The notes beneath the pieces are model-generated. The model worked only from the letters and a program-made list of their open reading frames with translations, was not told the origin of the DNA and did not search any database. A program made the position numbers and the translations under genes. A DNA stretch of 64,000 nucleotides from Pseudomonadota bacterium (GTDB lineage: Bacteria; Pseudomonadota; Alphaproteobacteria; Caulobacterales; Caulobacteraceae). The stretch covers positions 1-64,000 of the forward strand of contig JAEZCL010000098.1 of assembly GCA_023433585.1 (NCBI GenBank). Reading direction: 5' to 3'. Shown here in pieces: positions 1-8,520 of this stretch. Positions within the stretch are counted from its first letter, which is position 1. The number at the start of each line of letters is the position of its first letter.

Positions 1-45
1 CCACCATGCTGCGCATGGTCCCCCTCCCCCAAGAGGGGGAGGATT
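1..45. repeat. double-hairpin palindromic repeat, copy A
   Basis: Two adjacent perfect hairpins are visible: ACCATGC (3-9) with GCATGGT (13-19), and CCTCCCCC (23-30) with GGGGGAGG (35-42). Read on the minus strand, the order is G-rich hairpin, GGGGACCA, small hairpin, TGGTGG. The same architecture occurs at 28951-29000 inside a coding sequence. It is probably a dispersed intergenic repeat that may also act as a terminator for a gene left of the window. The left end may be cut by the window edge. Confidence 0.55.
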
Positions 46-86
46 TGAGTCGCCCTTTCTGCTCCGTCTCGCTAAGAACCCGAACC

Positions 87-740
87 ATGAAACTGTTCCT
101 CGACACCGCAGACGTCGCCGTCATCAAGGACATGGTCCCCACCGGCATGGTGGACGGCGTCACCACCAATCCATCCCTGATCGCCAAATCCGGTCGCAAC
201 ATCGCCGAGGTCATCGCTGAAATCTGCGCCCTGGTCGAGGGGCCGATCTCGGCCGAGGCGGTGGCGACCGATTTCGAGACCATGGTGGCCGAGGGCGAGA
301 AGCTGGCTAAGATCGCCGACAATGTGGTGGTCAAGCTGCCCCTGACCTGGGACGGCCTCAAGGCCACGCGGGCCTTCGCGGACAGAAAAATCCGCACCAA
401 CGTCACCCTGTGCTTCTCGGCCGCCCAGGCCATGCTGGCGGCCAAGGCGGGCGCCACCTTCATCTCGCCGTTCGTGGGGCGGCTGGAGGATCACGGCGCG
501 GACGGCGTCGGCCTGCTGGAGGAAATCCGGGTGCTCTACGACGTGCACGGGTTCGAGACCGAAATCCTGGCCGCCTCCCTGCGCAACCCCGGCCATGTCT
601 CGGCCGCCGCCGTGGCCGGGGCGGACGCCGCCACCCTGCCGCCCGACGTTTTCAGGGGCCTGGTCAAGCACCCGTTAACCGACAAGGGGCTTGATCAATT
701 CCTGGCCGACTGGGGCAAGACGGGACAGTCCATCCTGTAA
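87..740 (+). CDS. fsa: small transaldolase / fructose-6-phosphate aldolase family protein
   Basis: A 217-residue single-domain (beta/alpha)8 aldolase of the TalC/FSA family, full length for the family. It begins MKLFLDTAD, has TTNPSLI at 26-32, and the Schiff-base lysine is K83 in VVVKLPLT. The glutamate in SAEAVATD (E57) is the residue found in transaldolases, whereas E. coli FSA has Gln there. The activity is therefore more likely transaldolase (sedoheptulose-7-P + glyceraldehyde-3-P to erythrose-4-P + fructose-6-P) in the pentose phosphate pathway; that is inference from family knowledge. The ATG at 87 was chosen over an in-frame ATG at 6 because homologues start at MKLF and the upstream part lies in a palindromic repeat. 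The next gene starts 36 bases downstream on the same strand. Confidence 0.93.
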   Translation: MKLFLDTADVAVIKDMVPTGMVDGVTTNPSLIAKSGRNIAEVIAEICALVEGPISAEAVATDFETMVAEGEKLAKIADNVVVKLPLTWDGLKATRAFADRKIRTNVTLCFSAAQAMLAAKAGATFISPFVGRLEDHGADGVGLLEEIRVLYDVHGFETEILAASLRNPGHVSAAAVAGADAATLPPDVFRGLVKHPLTDKGLDQFLADWGKTGQSIL

Positions 741-776
741 TCGCCCCTTCCGGCCCAGTTCTGGCCGGAGATCGTC

Positions 777-1469
777 GTGAGCGGCGCGCAGGAATCAGTC
801 GAGACGGATGCGGCGGCGGGCCTTCACTGGCCACAGGTGCGCGCGTGGCTTCAGGCCAATGCGGACCTGATGACCACCGACCGCGCCCTGCTGGAAGAGC
901 TGGGCCTGAAGACCACCGGCCCCAATGTGGTGGAGTTCGGTCGCGCGGCCCTGACGCGGCTGGAGAGCCTGATCGAGCGCGAATCCGGCGCCCGGCGCCA
1001 GATCGAGGCCGTGGCCCGCGCCAATTTCGCCGCCCAGGCCCAGACCCATGTGGCGGTTCTGGACCTGATGGAGGCCCGTAACCATTCCGACCTGGCCCGG
1101 CGGCTGGACGGGGCGGCCCAGGCGCGCTTCGGCCTTTCGAGCGCCGTCATCGCGCTGGAGAAGCCCGGCGGCGTTCCCTTCGGCTGGCGCACGCTGGAGC
1201 CCGGCGGCGTGGACGCCCTGGTGGGCCAGGACGGCCTTTCGTGGCTGGGGCCGAACTTCGACGGGCTGAACCTGTTCGGCGGCGCGGAGGACGCGGTGCG
1301 CAGCGTCGCCCTGATCCGCATGGCGCCCTTCAGCCCGGCGCGATCCGCTCTTTGCGCCTTCGGCTCGCCCGAGCCCGAGGGCTTCACCCCGGCCATGGGC
1401 TGCGAGCTGGTGTCGTTCCTGACCCGGGTGGTGGAGCGCATGGCGGAACGATGGCCGATCCTCAATTGA
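777..1469 (+). CDS. DUF484 family protein
   Basis: A 230-residue cytoplasmic protein of the DUF484 family: an N-terminal helical part with ANADLM and a heptad-like stretch around residues 55-100, then a GAF-like C-terminal part. The family has no settled biochemical role, but DUF484 genes very often sit immediately before xerC, as here. The predicted start is GTG (777). The 3' end overlaps xerC by 19 bases, indicating co-transcription and probable translational coupling. A regulatory or accessory role connected to chromosome dimer resolution is inference from context only. Confidence 0.85.
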   Translation: MSGAQESVETDAAAGLHWPQVRAWLQANADLMTTDRALLEELGLKTTGPNVVEFGRAALTRLESLIERESGARRQIEAVARANFAAQAQTHVAVLDLMEARNHSDLARRLDGAAQARFGLSSAVIALEKPGGVPFGWRTLEPGGVDALVGQDGLSWLGPNFDGLNLFGGAEDAVRSVALIRMAPFSPARSALCAFGSPEPEGFTPAMGCELVSFLTRVVERMAERWPILN

Positions 1470-2380
1470 GCGCCGACCAGGCCCTGGCCGCCTGGCTGGA
1501 GCATCTGGCGCACGAACGGCGCCTGTCGTCGCGCACGTTGGAGGCCTATGGCCATATCGGCCGACTTTACGTCGCGTTCCTGGCGCGGCATCGCGGCGAG
1601 CGCCTGGACGCGGCCGGTCTCGGCGCCGTCACGGCGGCGGAGGTGCGCGCGCATCTGGCCGAGCGGCGCTCGGGGGACAGGCCGCTGAACGCCCGGTCCC
1701 TGAACCAGACCCTGGCGGGAATCCGCAGCCTGCATGACTTCCTGGACCGGCGCTGCGGCGTTCCCGCGCCCCAGATCGCCCTGGTGAAGGGCCCGCGCGC
1801 CAGAGCCTCGCTGCCGCGCCCGGTCAGCGAGGACCAGGCGCGCGGCCTGATGGCCGAGCCCGAAGCGGATTCGGACCTCCAGCCGTGGGAGGCCCTGCGC
1901 GATCGGGCCGTGCTGACCCTGCTCTACGGCTGCGGCCTGCGCATTTCCGAAGGCCTGGGCCTGAAACGGTCCGACGCGCCCCTGCCAAAGACCCTGCGCA
2001 TCACCGGCAAGGGCGGCAAGACCCGGCTGGTCCCGGTGCTGCCCGCCGTGGCCGAGGCGGTGGACGCTTATGTGGCGGCATCGCCGTTCGCCCTGGCGCC
2101 GGATGAGCCGCTGTTCCGCGCCCGGCGGGGCGGCCCCTTGAGCCCCCGTCACGTGCAGGCGACGGTCCAGCGGCTGCGCGGTCGGCTGGGCCTGCCCGCC
2201 TCGGCCACCCCCCATGCGCTCCGGCATAGTTTCGCCACCCATCTGCTGGGGGCCGGAGCCGACCTGCGCTCGATCCAGGAGCTTCTGGGCCACGCCTCCC
2301 TGTCCACGACCCAGAAGTACGCGGCGGTGAACGCCGATCACCTGATGACGGCCTATTCAAACGCTCATCCTCGCGCGTAA
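1451..2380 (+). CDS. xerC: tyrosine recombinase XerC
   Basis: A 309-residue site-specific tyrosine recombinase, usual length for XerC/XerD. The N-terminal SAM-like core-binding domain covers about residues 8-105 and the catalytic domain about 125-305. The full catalytic set is visible: R164 (CGLRISE), K187 (GKGGKTR), H255 and R258 (HALRHSF), H281 (LGHASL) and nucleophile Y290 (TQKY). With XerD it would resolve chromosome dimers at dif under FtsK control. The ATG at 1451 lies inside the DUF484 end and gives the expected N-terminus; the much longer in-frame upstream extension is low-complexity read-through of the DUF484 gene in another frame. XerC rather than XerD is supported by the DUF484 neighbour. 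Confidence 0.93.
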   Translation: MADPQLSADQALAAWLEHLAHERRLSSRTLEAYGHIGRLYVAFLARHRGERLDAAGLGAVTAAEVRAHLAERRSGDRPLNARSLNQTLAGIRSLHDFLDRRCGVPAPQIALVKGPRARASLPRPVSEDQARGLMAEPEADSDLQPWEALRDRAVLTLLYGCGLRISEGLGLKRSDAPLPKTLRITGKGGKTRLVPVLPAVAEAVDAYVAASPFALAPDEPLFRARRGGPLSPRHVQATVQRLRGRLGLPASATPHALRHSFATHLLGAGADLRSIQELLGHASLSTTQKYAAVNADHLMTAYSNAHPRA

Positions 2381-2414
2381 GGTGGCTGTCCCGCTGGGGG
2401 GCGGGGAGGGGCCG

Positions 2415-3416
2415 ATGGCGCCGACACGACGCACCGCCATGGCCGCGATGGCGGCCGCGACGGCCTTCGGGCCGGCGGCGGCCCGCGCCCTCACAGGCAT
2501 GGACGCTCCGCAGGACGCCCCCGACGTCGAGTCCGCGCCGGACGCGCCGCCGCCCATCGACCCGACGCGGCTGCAGACCCTGTCGAACCTGGTCACCCGC
2601 ATGGCCGTGCCGGTGCACATCGCCGGCCAGGGGCCGTTCCATTTCGTGCTCGACACCGGGGCGACGCGCACGACCCTGGCGCGCGAACTGGCGGACAGCC
2701 TGGGCCTGGCGCCCGGGCCGGAGATCATCGTCCATGGCGTGGTGACGGCCGAGCGCGCCCCCACGGTGATCGTGCCGCGGCTGGATTTCGCCCAGAGCCG
2801 CATGCCGGACCTGATCGCGCCGGTGTTCCCGCGCCAGCGGCTGGGGGTGGACGGCCTCCTGGGCGTGGACGTGCTGGGCGAATACCGGCTGGTGTTCGAC
2901 ATGGCGGGCGAGCAGGTTTCGCTGCTACGCTCGCCGCGCACCGCCTATGTCCAGCGCATGGACGTGGACGTCAGCCGCATCAACCGGGCCAACGAACTGT
3001 ACGGTCACAGGGAATACGGCCAGCTGACCGTCACCGACGTCGCCGCCGACGGGGTGGACGTCACCGCCTTCATCGACAGCGGCGCGCAGCACTCCATCGG
3101 CAACATGGCGCTGTTCAACTCCATCGCGGTGCAGAGGCCCGCCGTCCGCGACCAGGTGTGGGAGACGCCGATCATCGGGGTGACGGGACAGGTCATGACG
3201 GGCCGCCTGGCCTATCTGCGGCAATTGCGGCTGGGGTCGTCGCGGGTGCAGGATCTGCCGGTGCTGTTCGCCGACCTGCACGCCTTCACCGTGTGGCGCC
3301 TCACCGAGACGCCCGCTCTGCTGATGGGGGCCGACGTGCTGGGCATGTTCCGCACCGTGACCATGGACTACGGCCGGATGCGCATGGTGTTCGGCTCGCG
3401 CCTGGGGCGGCGCTGA
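2415..3416 (+). CDS. Tat-exported two-lobed retropepsin-like aspartyl protease family protein
   Basis: A 333-residue protein with two aspartyl-protease signatures in one chain: LDTGAT at 79-84 (D80) and IDSGAQ at 220-225 (D221). This matches the family annotated as aspartyl protease or retropepsin-like. Residues 1-28 look like a Tat-type signal (TRRTAM followed by an Ala-rich hydrophobic stretch ending ARA), so it is probably periplasmic or envelope-associated. The ATG at 2415 was preferred over GTG 2382 because a GGGGAGGGG Shine-Dalgarno lies directly before it. It starts 34 bases after xerC and may share its transcript. The substrate is unknown; whether the active site is competent is inferred from the two Asp motifs. 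Confidence 0.8.
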   Translation: MAPTRRTAMAAMAAATAFGPAAARALTGMDAPQDAPDVESAPDAPPPIDPTRLQTLSNLVTRMAVPVHIAGQGPFHFVLDTGATRTTLARELADSLGLAPGPEIIVHGVVTAERAPTVIVPRLDFAQSRMPDLIAPVFPRQRLGVDGLLGVDVLGEYRLVFDMAGEQVSLLRSPRTAYVQRMDVDVSRINRANELYGHREYGQLTVTDVAADGVDVTAFIDSGAQHSIGNMALFNSIAVQRPAVRDQVWETPIIGVTGQVMTGRLAYLRQLRLGSSRVQDLPVLFADLHAFTVWRLTETPALLMGADVLGMFRTVTMDYGRMRMVFGSRLGRR

Positions 3417-3422
3417 CCGACC

Positions 3423-4538
3423 CTATGCCGAAAGGCGTTCGGCCGCCGCCTCGCCGATGGCCAGGGAACTGGTCAGGCCGGGGCTCTCGATGCCGAACAG
3501 GGCCATGAGGCCCTCGATCCCGTGGGTCTCGGCGCCGTGAAGCTGGAAGTCCGGCTGGGGTTCGCCCGGCCCGTGCAGCTTGGGGCGGATGCCGGCGTAG
3601 TCGGGCGTCAGGGCGTTCTCGGGCAGGCCGGGCCAGAACCGGCGGATGACCGCCTCGAACGCGGCCGAGCGCGCCGGATCGACGGCGTAGTCCTCGGTTT
3701 CGACAAAGGCCAGATCGGGTCCGAAAACCGCCTGGCCCCCCAGATCGCGGCGATAATGCGTGCCCAGGGCGCCGGGGATGGGCGGCGGATAGATCAGGCG
3801 CGAGAACGGCGCCTTGGCGCTCAGGCGGAAATAGACGCCCTTGCCCAGATGGCGGACGGGGATGCGGTTCGCCGGATAGCCCTCGACGCGCGCCGCCGCC
3901 TCCTGGGCGCCCAGCCCCGCCGACAGGACCAGCAGGCGCGTGGTCAGGTCGGTCGCCGCCGCGCCACCCGCCCGCATCCGGAAACCGCCGTCCGGCAGGG
4001 GCTCGGCGCCCTCGAAGGGCGTGGAGATCACCACCGAACCGCCCGCGTCCTCGATCTCGCCCTCAAGCGCCAGCATGTAGCCGTGGCTGTCGAACACCCC
4101 GCTTTCGGGCGACAGCAGGGCGCCGTGGCAGGCCAGGTCCGGCTCCATCGCCCTGGCCTGATCCGCGCTCAGGCGGGCCATGCCCTCCACCTCGTTGATC
4201 CGAGCTTGGTCCAGAATGGCGTCCAGCCGCTCCACCTCGTCGGCCGCCGTGGCCACCACCAGCTTGCCGCACTTGCGATGATCGATCTTGCGACTGTCCA
4301 GATAGGGCCACAGCGCCCGGCGGCCCTGGACGCAAAACTTCGCCTTGAGTGACCCGGTCGGATAGTAGAGCCCGCCGTGAACGACCTCGGAATTGCGTGA
4401 CGAAATCCCCTGGCCGATGGCCGCCTCGCGCTCCAGCACCACCACCGACAGGCCCCGCTTCGCCAGCGCCCGGCCGCAGGCCAGGCCCACGGCGCCGGCG
4501 CCGACGACCGCCGCGTCGAAGTCGAAGGCCCGGCTCAG
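3423..4538 (-). CDS. FAD-dependent DAO-family oxidoreductase, L-2-hydroxyglutarate oxidase-like
   Basis: A 371-residue DAO/GlpD-fold flavoprotein. The N-terminal Rossmann motif VVGAGAVGLA lies just upstream of the first GTG (4490), so translation must begin earlier. The segment GISSRNSEVVHGGLYYP is typical of L-2-hydroxyglutarate dehydrogenases/oxidases (LhgO/L2HGDH), which oxidise L-2-hydroxyglutarate to 2-oxoglutarate using FAD. No ATG, GTG or TTG exists in frame over at least 70 bases before the glycine-rich motif. The best candidate is CTG at 4538-4536, which forms a CTGA overlap with the kdsD stop. Translational coupling to kdsD is therefore likely. Substrate specificity is inferred by motif similarity; another 2-hydroxyacid is possible. 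Confidence 0.78.
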   Translation of the reverse strand: MSRAFDFDAAVVGAGAVGLACGRALAKRGLSVVVLEREAAIGQGISSRNSEVVHGGLYYPTGSLKAKFCVQGRRALWPYLDSRKIDHRKCGKLVVATAADEVERLDAILDQARINEVEGMARLSADQARAMEPDLACHGALLSPESGVFDSHGYMLALEGEIEDAGGSVVISTPFEGAEPLPDGGFRMRAGGAAATDLTTRLLVLSAGLGAQEAAARVEGYPANRIPVRHLGKGVYFRLSAKAPFSRLIYPPPIPGALGTHYRRDLGGQAVFGPDLAFVETEDYAVDPARSAAFEAVIRRFWPGLPENALTPDYAGIRPKLHGPGEPQPDFQLHGAETHGIEGLMALFGIESPGLTSSLAIGEAAAERLSA

Positions 4539-5521
4539 GACACGTATCCCGCCTGGATCAGTTCGGCGATGTGGATGATGACGACGGGGCGCCCGTCCAC
4601 CACCACAAACATGTTGGAGATCTTGTTGGCGGCCAAGAGGTCGATGACCTCGCTCATGCGCGCGTCCGGGGTCACGGTGATGGGGTCGCGGCTCATGATG
4701 TCGCCCGCCGTCAGCTTCGCGATGTCGCGCAGGAAGGCGCGGCGCACGTCGCCGTCGGTTATCATGCCGATCAGGCGCCCAGCCCCGTCCACGATGGCCA
4801 CGCAGCCCTGGCGCCCCTTGGTGATGGCCGACACCACCTCGGCGAAGGCGGCGCCCTCGGGCAGGGTGACCGGCTCGGGCCGCTTATCGCCCATCCATTC
4901 GCTGACCCGCTGCAGCCGCATGCCCAGCGAGCCGCCGGGGTGGCGCAGGCCGAAATCCTCGGCGGTGAAGCCGCGCTGATCCATCAGCACCATGGCCAGC
5001 GCATCCCCCAGAGCCAGAGTCATCAGAGTCGAGGTGGTGGGCGCCAGGTTGTTGGGGCACGCCTCGGGCGCCCTGGGCATGACCAGAGGCACGGTGGACA
5101 TGCGGTGCAGGAAGCTGCCCTCGCGCTGGGTCACGCCGATGACGGGGATTCCGTTGCGCTGGCAGAACAGCAGCGGATCGCGCAGCTCGCGGCTCTCCCC
5201 CGACGACGAGATGGCCAGAAGGGTGCAGTCCTCGCGCAGCATGCCCAGGTCGCCGTGGCTCATCTCGGCCGGGTGCACGAAGAAGGCGTTGGTGCCGGTC
5301 GAGGCCAGGGTGGCGGCGATCTTGCCGCCGATGTGGCCGGACTTGCCCATGCCGGTGACCACCAGATAGCCGGGACGCCCCAGGATGACGCGGCAGGCCT
5401 CGACCAGGGAGGCGCCCAGGCTGTCGTTCAGGGCGGCCAGCGCCTCGATGTTCAGCGCCATCACCTCGTGGGCGCGGTCCAGCACGGCCTTGTCGTCCAT
5501 GAGGGTGTCCTGATCCGTCAT
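4535..5521 (-). CDS. kdsD: arabinose-5-phosphate isomerase (KpsF/GutQ family)
   Basis: A 328-residue enzyme with an N-terminal SIS domain (VVTGMGKSGHIGGKIAATL, then SSSGESRE) and two C-terminal CBS domains, the standard KdsD architecture and length. It converts ribulose-5-phosphate to arabinose-5-phosphate, the first step of KDO synthesis for lipopolysaccharide. kdsB lies just upstream on the same strand, which strongly supports the KDO role over a polyol-operon GutQ role. Start ATG 5521 (MTDQDTLMDD) was chosen; an in-frame longer reading from 5575 adds a non-conserved N-terminus. The stop overlaps the proposed start of the next gene by four bases. Confidence 0.92.
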   Translation of the reverse strand: MTDQDTLMDDKAVLDRAHEVMALNIEALAALNDSLGASLVEACRVILGRPGYLVVTGMGKSGHIGGKIAATLASTGTNAFFVHPAEMSHGDLGMLREDCTLLAISSSGESRELRDPLLFCQRNGIPVIGVTQREGSFLHRMSTVPLVMPRAPEACPNNLAPTTSTLMTLALGDALAMVLMDQRGFTAEDFGLRHPGGSLGMRLQRVSEWMGDKRPEPVTLPEGAAFAEVVSAITKGRQGCVAIVDGAGRLIGMITDGDVRRAFLRDIAKLTAGDIMSRDPITVTPDARMSEVIDLLAANKISNMFVVVDGRPVVIIHIAELIQAGYVS

Positions 5522-5584
5522 CGTTGAACGGCTAATAATCCCGCACGGTTGAAAGAGCCACCTTGGAGAGCTCACTTGAGGAGC

Positions 5585-6307
5585 TCAGGCCAGGGCCCGC
5601 GCCGCTTCAAGGTCCGCCGGGTTGTCAACCGACAGGGGCGCTTCGTCGATGACGGCGGCCCAGAGGCTCAGGCCCATCTCCAGCGCCCGCAGCTGCTCCA
5701 GTTTCTCGCGGCGCTCCAGCGGCGAGGGCGGGGCGGCGCAGAACGCCTCCAGCGCCGCGCGCCGGTATCCATAGACGCCGACATGGCGCCACACCGGCCC
5801 GTCGCCATAGAGGGTCGAGCGGGTGAAATAGAGCGCCCGGCCGCTCCTGCCGTCCGCCGCCAGGGCCAGCACCGCCTTGACCACGTCCGCGTTGGTCCGG
5901 TCCTCCGGTCCTGCTTCCGGCGCGACCAGGGTGGCGATGTCGCAGCCGGGCTCGCGCGCCAGCAGCTCGGCGCACAGACGGCTGAGCGCCGGGTCGGAGA
6001 AGGGCATGTCGCCCTGAAGATTGATGACCGCGTCATGGACCCCGGACGGGTCGATGGCATGAAGCGCCGCCCGGATGCGGTCCGAGCCGGACGGCAGGTC
6101 CGGGTCGGTCAGGACGGCGCGGCCGCCGGCCCGCTCCACGACCTCGACGATCTCCGGATCGCCCGCCGCCACCGCCACGGCGTAACCTGATGCCGCGGCG
6201 GCCTCATAAGCGCGCACGATCATGGGCTTGCCGCCGATGTCGGCCAGGGGCTTGTTCGGCAGGCGCGTGGCGGCCATGCGGGCGGGGATCAGGACCAGCG
6301 GGTTCAT
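5585..6307 (-). CDS. kdsB: 3-deoxy-manno-octulosonate cytidylyltransferase
   Basis: A 240-residue CMP-KDO synthetase that activates KDO with CTP before transfer to lipid A. The N-terminus LVLIPARMAATRLPNKPL is the conserved nucleotide-binding motif of KdsB, followed by GGKPMIV and DLPSGSDRI. Length is normal. It lies 63 bases upstream of kdsD on the same strand, consistent with a KDO operon. Acts in the cytoplasm. The kdsA gene is not in this window. Confidence 0.94.
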   Translation of the reverse strand: MNPLVLIPARMAATRLPNKPLADIGGKPMIVRAYEAAAASGYAVAVAAGDPEIVEVVERAGGRAVLTDPDLPSGSDRIRAALHAIDPSGVHDAVINLQGDMPFSDPALSRLCAELLAREPGCDIATLVAPEAGPEDRTNADVVKAVLALAADGRSGRALYFTRSTLYGDGPVWRHVGVYGYRRAALEAFCAAPPSPLERREKLEQLRALEMGLSLWAAVIDEAPLSVDNPADLEAARALA

Positions 6308-6347
6308 GCTCCGGCGCTATCCCCGATCCGGCGCCGCCGCAAGCCTG

Positions 6348-7508
6348 TCAGCCGTCGACCGCCGCCGTGATCCGGGCCAGCAGGGCGTTGCGGGCCGCCG
6401 AACGCTCATCTCCGGTGGCCACCGGCCAGGCCGACAGGATCACCACCACCAGCCGCCGCTCCGGGTCGATATGGATCATCTGGCCGAAGATGCCGCGCGC
6501 GCCGAACGTCCCGTCATCCTGGGTCCACCACTGGAAGCCGTAGCCCATGCCGGGAACGCCGATGTCCGCCTGTTTCGTCGTCGCCGCATCGAACCAGCCC
6601 GCCGGAACCACGGCGCGCCCGTCGATCACCCCGTCCTCCAGCACGAACTGGCCCACGCGGCCCCAGTCGTGCAGCGAGGCCATCAGGCAGCAGCCGCCCG
6701 GCTCCTGCCCCGCCTCGTCGATCAGCCAGGCGGCGTCCCGCGCCATGCCGTAGGGCCGCCAGATCTTTTCCGACAGATAGTCCGCCAGCGAGCGCCCCGT
6801 CGCCCGGCTGACCAGAAGGCCCACCAGGTTCGTCTCGCCGGTGCTGTAGAGCCAGCGCGTCCCCGGCTCGGCTGCGCGCGAAAGGCCGCGCATATAGTGC
6901 AGGGTCGGGTCCATGCCCCCCGTCTCGCGCGGCCCGAAGAAGCGGATCACGTCGGATCGGGGATCGGTGTAGTCCTCGTTCCAGTCGGCGCCCGAGGTCA
7001 TGGTCAGGAGCTGGCGCACCGTGACCCCGTCATAGGCGCTTCCGGACAGTTCCGGCAGATAGCGGATGATGGGCGTCTCCAGGCTCTCGATATGACCGTC
7101 GGCGAGGGCGGCGCCGACCAGGGTCGAGGTCACCGACTTGGCCACCGAGAAGGACGTCCAGCGCCCCTCCGGCCCGAAGCCCAGGCCGTAGCGCTCCAGC
7201 CGCACGCGGCCCTCCTGAATCACCAGCAGGCCCGCCGTCTTCTCGACCGTCATGAAGGCGTCCACGTCCAGGTCCAGCGGCTCGCCGGGCGGCAGGGCGC
7301 GCACCGGCCCGCCCGCCGGGACGGTTCGGTGCTGCGTGATGCGGTCCATGGCGCGGAATCCCGCCTCGCGCTCGGCCTGGTTCCAGAACAGCACCTGCGA
7401 CATGCGCTCCAGCCGGGGCAGGCCATCGGACGTCAGTTCGGGCGCGGGGGCGGAGCAGGCGGCCAGGACAAGCCCGCCGACCAGGCCGATGAAAGGAAGA
7501 ATGCGCAT
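6348..7508 (-). CDS. class C beta-lactamase-related serine hydrolase, lipoprotein
   Basis: A 386-residue penicillin-binding-protein-like serine hydrolase. The nucleophile motif is FSVAKS (SxxK), with YSTGETN as the Tyr motif region. The first residues MRILPFIGLVGGLVLAAC form a lipoprotein signal with the lipobox cysteine at 18, so it is probably anchored in the outer or inner membrane. ATG 7508 gives this signal exactly; an in-frame start 24 bases upstream would spoil it. The family includes esterases, peptidases and 6-aminohexanoate hydrolases as well as beta-lactamases, so the substrate is unknown. It is 40 bases upstream of kdsB in the same orientation, probably without a functional link. 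Confidence 0.85.
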   Translation of the reverse strand: MRILPFIGLVGGLVLAACSAPAPELTSDGLPRLERMSQVLFWNQAEREAGFRAMDRITQHRTVPAGGPVRALPPGEPLDLDVDAFMTVEKTAGLLVIQEGRVRLERYGLGFGPEGRWTSFSVAKSVTSTLVGAALADGHIESLETPIIRYLPELSGSAYDGVTVRQLLTMTSGADWNEDYTDPRSDVIRFFGPRETGGMDPTLHYMRGLSRAAEPGTRWLYSTGETNLVGLLVSRATGRSLADYLSEKIWRPYGMARDAAWLIDEAGQEPGGCCLMASLHDWGRVGQFVLEDGVIDGRAVVPAGWFDAATTKQADIGVPGMGYGFQWWTQDDGTFGARGIFGQMIHIDPERRLVVVILSAWPVATGDERSAARNALLARITAAVDG

Positions 7509-7535
7509 GTGGCCGCCCCCGTGTTCGCCCACGGT

Positions 7536-7652
7536 CTATAGGCCCTGCGACGCCGGTCTGGAAACAGCCTGCGCCGGATCGGCGGCCATGGCCGGAACCG
7601 CGCCGGTGCAACTGGCGGCGATCAGCATGAGAAGGGCGGCGAGCGGCTTCAT
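7536..7652 (-). CDS. possible 38-residue secreted peptide
   Basis: A short reading frame coding a hydrophobic N-terminus MKPLAALLMLIAASC and a possible signal peptidase site after AMA, leaving only about 15 mature residues. No convincing Shine-Dalgarno precedes it and no homologue is recognised. It lies 27 bases upstream of the serine hydrolase start on the same strand, so it could be a leader of that transcript or chance. Reported as weak. Confidence 0.22.
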   Translation of the reverse strand: MKPLAALLMLIAASCTGAVPAMAADPAQAVSRPASQGL

Positions 7653-7889
7653 GACGACAGGAGGCTTCGGGCCGCCCCGTCGGATGCGGATGACCGGGAT
7701 TTCATGCTTGTGACGGGGAAATGGCTTTTTCCACAAGGGTGTGCTAAGAGAGTGACACCCCCTGCGGCCCGCATCGGCCGCCCTCGCATCCCCGGCCCAT
7801 TTCGCCGTCTGCGCGCCCCTGAATCCTGAAGGGCGGCCGCGCGACCGGTGTTTCCTGATGGGCCGGCGTCAGACCGGAAAGGACAAACG

Positions 7890-8210
7890 ATGGTCGAAGA
7901 AGGCTTCGTTCAACTCTATGTGCGCGATTTCGCCGCCATGGCCGCCCGCGCCGACAGCGGCCAGGACGTGGAAGAGGCCCTGACCCGGCGTGTGCGCGAA
8001 CTGAAGTCTCACGCCGAGCTGATGGACCGCCGCAAGACCCCCGGCCACCAGGCCGCCGTGGTCGAACGCCTGATCGCCGAATCCGAGCGCACCCATGTGC
8101 GTCATGGCCGCATCGGCCCGGACGACACCGAGGCGCTGGAGCGCCGCCGCGACTTCCTGCTGCGCGTGGCCGCCATGCTGCGCGAGGACGCCGCCGAACT
8201 GGCGGCCTGA
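7890..8210 (+). CDS. conserved hypothetical small helical protein
   Basis: A 106-residue acidic, almost wholly helical protein without signal peptide or membrane segment. It is rich in Arg, Glu and Ala with repeated heptad-like spacing over residues 25-100. I do not recognise a family. Codon usage is strongly GC3-biased, as in neighbouring real genes. GGAAAGGACAAACG before ATG 7890 provides a Shine-Dalgarno, and this start is better than an in-frame upstream ATG at 7848. It stands alone, transcribed divergently from the serine hydrolase, with a long non-coding region behind it. Confidence 0.65.
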   Translation: MVEEGFVQLYVRDFAAMAARADSGQDVEEALTRRVRELKSHAELMDRRKTPGHQAAVVERLIAESERTHVRHGRIGPDDTEALERRRDFLLRVAAMLREDAAELAA

Positions 8211-8298
8211 AGCGAGCCGGCCGCCCGCCCGACCACACTCGAACACGCCCGCACCCATCCGCCGCGCCCGGGCCGCCCCCGCGCCCCGCGGCTTTAGC

Positions 8299-8338
8299 CC
8301 ATTTTCGGTTCGGTCGATTCCGACCGAACCGAAAATGG
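8299..8338. repeat. perfect 18-bp inverted repeat with a GATTC centre
   Basis: The left arm 8299-8316 (CCATTTTCGGTTCGGTCG) pairs perfectly with 8321-8338 around a four-base loop ATTC. The central bases 8316-8320 read GATTC, a CcrM-type GANTC methylation site. There is no T-run on either side, so a simple rho-independent terminator is not obvious. It could be the 3' hairpin of a minus-strand transcript or a DNA-level cruciform or protein-binding site. Confidence 0.6.
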
Positions 8339-8520
8339 TCCAGCTTCTAGGATGAGCGAATATCCGGGTTCAGGCCGTTCGGCTCCAAAGCGGTAGCGAA
8401 ACTGTGGACAAACCATTCGCTTGATCGTCCGAACGGATTCGGAACGGCTCACAGGTTGTGGGGCGGTTATCCACCGAACGGGCCGCCATCATGCACAACG
8501 GGGCGGATTCGGACGCTTGC

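Noticed and set aside
851..2341. A 496-codon minus-strand frame opposite DUF484 and xerC
   Set aside because: Composition is Arg/Gln/Gly-rich shadow; the plus strand has complete known genes with catalytic residues.
8403..8510. Two DnaA-like 9-mers and GATTC sites as a replication origin
   Set aside because: Only two imperfect boxes, no AT-rich unwinding region and none of the gene neighbours usual at Caulobacterales origins; kept only as a regulatory possibility.
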